Assembly (NCBI GenBank): GCA_963702525.1
Contig: CAVPCY010000013.1
Span: 310,001 to 374,000, forward strand
DNA from: CAVPCY01 sp963702525
GTDB lineage: Bacteria > Actinomycetota > Coriobacteriia > Anaerosomatales > PHET01
Direction of reading: 5' to 3'
DNA: 64,000 nucleotides
How positions within the stretch are numbered: the stretch's first letter is position 1; each line of letters begins with the position of its first letter. The notes below the pieces were generated by a model. That model was given only the letters and a program-made list of their open reading frames with translations. It made no database searches and was not told where the DNA came from. Both the position numbers and the translations under genes were made by a program. Below, in pieces: positions 63,826 through 64,000 of the stretch.

Positions 63826-64000
63826 TCACGCCTCAGTCGGCGGCACCCAACGCAGATCGGGGTTGCGGGCCGCGCCCGCTTCATCGAGCCTGCGTACCGG
63901 CGTCGTGTACGGAGCACCCCGCACGAGCTCGGGATCGGAAGCCGCTTCCTCGGCGATGGCGAGCATGGCGTCGGCGAATGCGTCGAGCGCATCGAGGGGT
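63826..64000 (-). CDS. gcvPB: Glycine dehydrogenase (decarboxylating) subunit 2, C-terminal end (partial)
   Basis: The minus-strand frame open to the window edge ends at TGA 63828-63826 and reads LDAFADAMLAIAEEAASDPE, LVRGAPYTTPVRRLDEAGAA and RNPDLRW. This matches the end of the P-protein beta subunit (PTTPVRRLDE-type tail) of the glycine cleavage system. Only about 57 residues are visible, so the PLP site cannot be checked. Confidence 0.85.
   Translation of the reverse strand, partial: PLDALDAFADAMLAIAEEAASDPELVRGAPYTTPVRRLDEAGAARNPDLRWVPPTEA

Noticed and set aside
1..64000. tRNA, rRNA, CRISPR arrays, insertion sequences, prophage genes
   Set aside because: I looked for cloverleaf sequences, regularly spaced repeats, transposase motifs and terminal inverted repeats and found none that hold up.

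Overview
The window looks like chromosomal core sequence from a GC-rich, anaerobic, deep-branching member of the Actinomycetota, most like Coriobacteriia. This is inferred from content: a SpoVS protein, a GarA-type FHA protein next to a MerR regulator, an RsiG-like c-di-GMP anti-sigma protein, the dapL variant of lysine synthesis, a class III (oxygen-sensitive) ribonucleotide reductase, indolepyruvate:ferredoxin oxidoreductase, and Gram-positive-type LexA boxes. I see no tRNA, rRNA, insertion sequence, prophage or CRISPR array.

Positions 1-45.7 kb are transcribed rightward, with lexA as the only exception. The order is truB(end)-ribF-rpsO-pnp, a secreted PPC-domain protein, an M16 peptidase, dapB-lysC-(RibD-like reductase)-dapA-rnjA, uppP-ftsK-rodZ-like-yajQ-rimO-pgsA-cinA-thpR, recA-recX, rny, a GNAT-GHKL ATPase-spoVS group, PHP-miaB-(MEMO/AMMECR1 fusion)-miaA-dapF-rlmA-like-dapL-hflX, then divergent lexA and a YneA-like LysM gene, nrdR-nrdD-NrdH-like-nrdG-dut-NUDIX, two purine/pyrimidine permeases and a polysaccharide deacetylase.

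From 45.9 kb to the end every gene points left. Read in transcription order from the right edge, these are gcvPB(end)-lipoate ligase-like, rsiG-like, a small protein, garA-like, merR-like, a nuclease-fold candidate, hpt, a K+ channel, apt and an NlpC/P60 hydrolase. Next come iorA-iorB-ACT protein, two tandem livK genes, livHMGF, paaK and three small envelope or unknown genes. At the switch point, 45779-45806, there is a strong match to a XerCD dif site. The window therefore probably spans the replication terminus, with leading-strand genes from both replichores converging on it.

The genes fall into a few functional sets. RNA turnover is covered by PNPase, RNase J and RNase Y. Lysine and diaminopimelate synthesis is covered by lysC, dapA, dapB, dapL and dapF. 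The SOS response is shown by LexA boxes at recA, lexA and the yneA-like gene. Nucleotide supply under NrdR control is shown by nrdR-nrdD-nrdG, with dut, apt, hpt and nucleobase permeases nearby. Amino-acid scavenging and fermentation are suggested by LIV uptake genes with IorAB and PaaK.

The assembly carries many apparent single-base errors: I count about 44 +1 shifts and about 3 -1 shifts inside conserved genes. Coordinates for broken genes below span the repaired gene, and frameshift positions are approximate. They should be read as probable sequence errors, not as pseudogenes.
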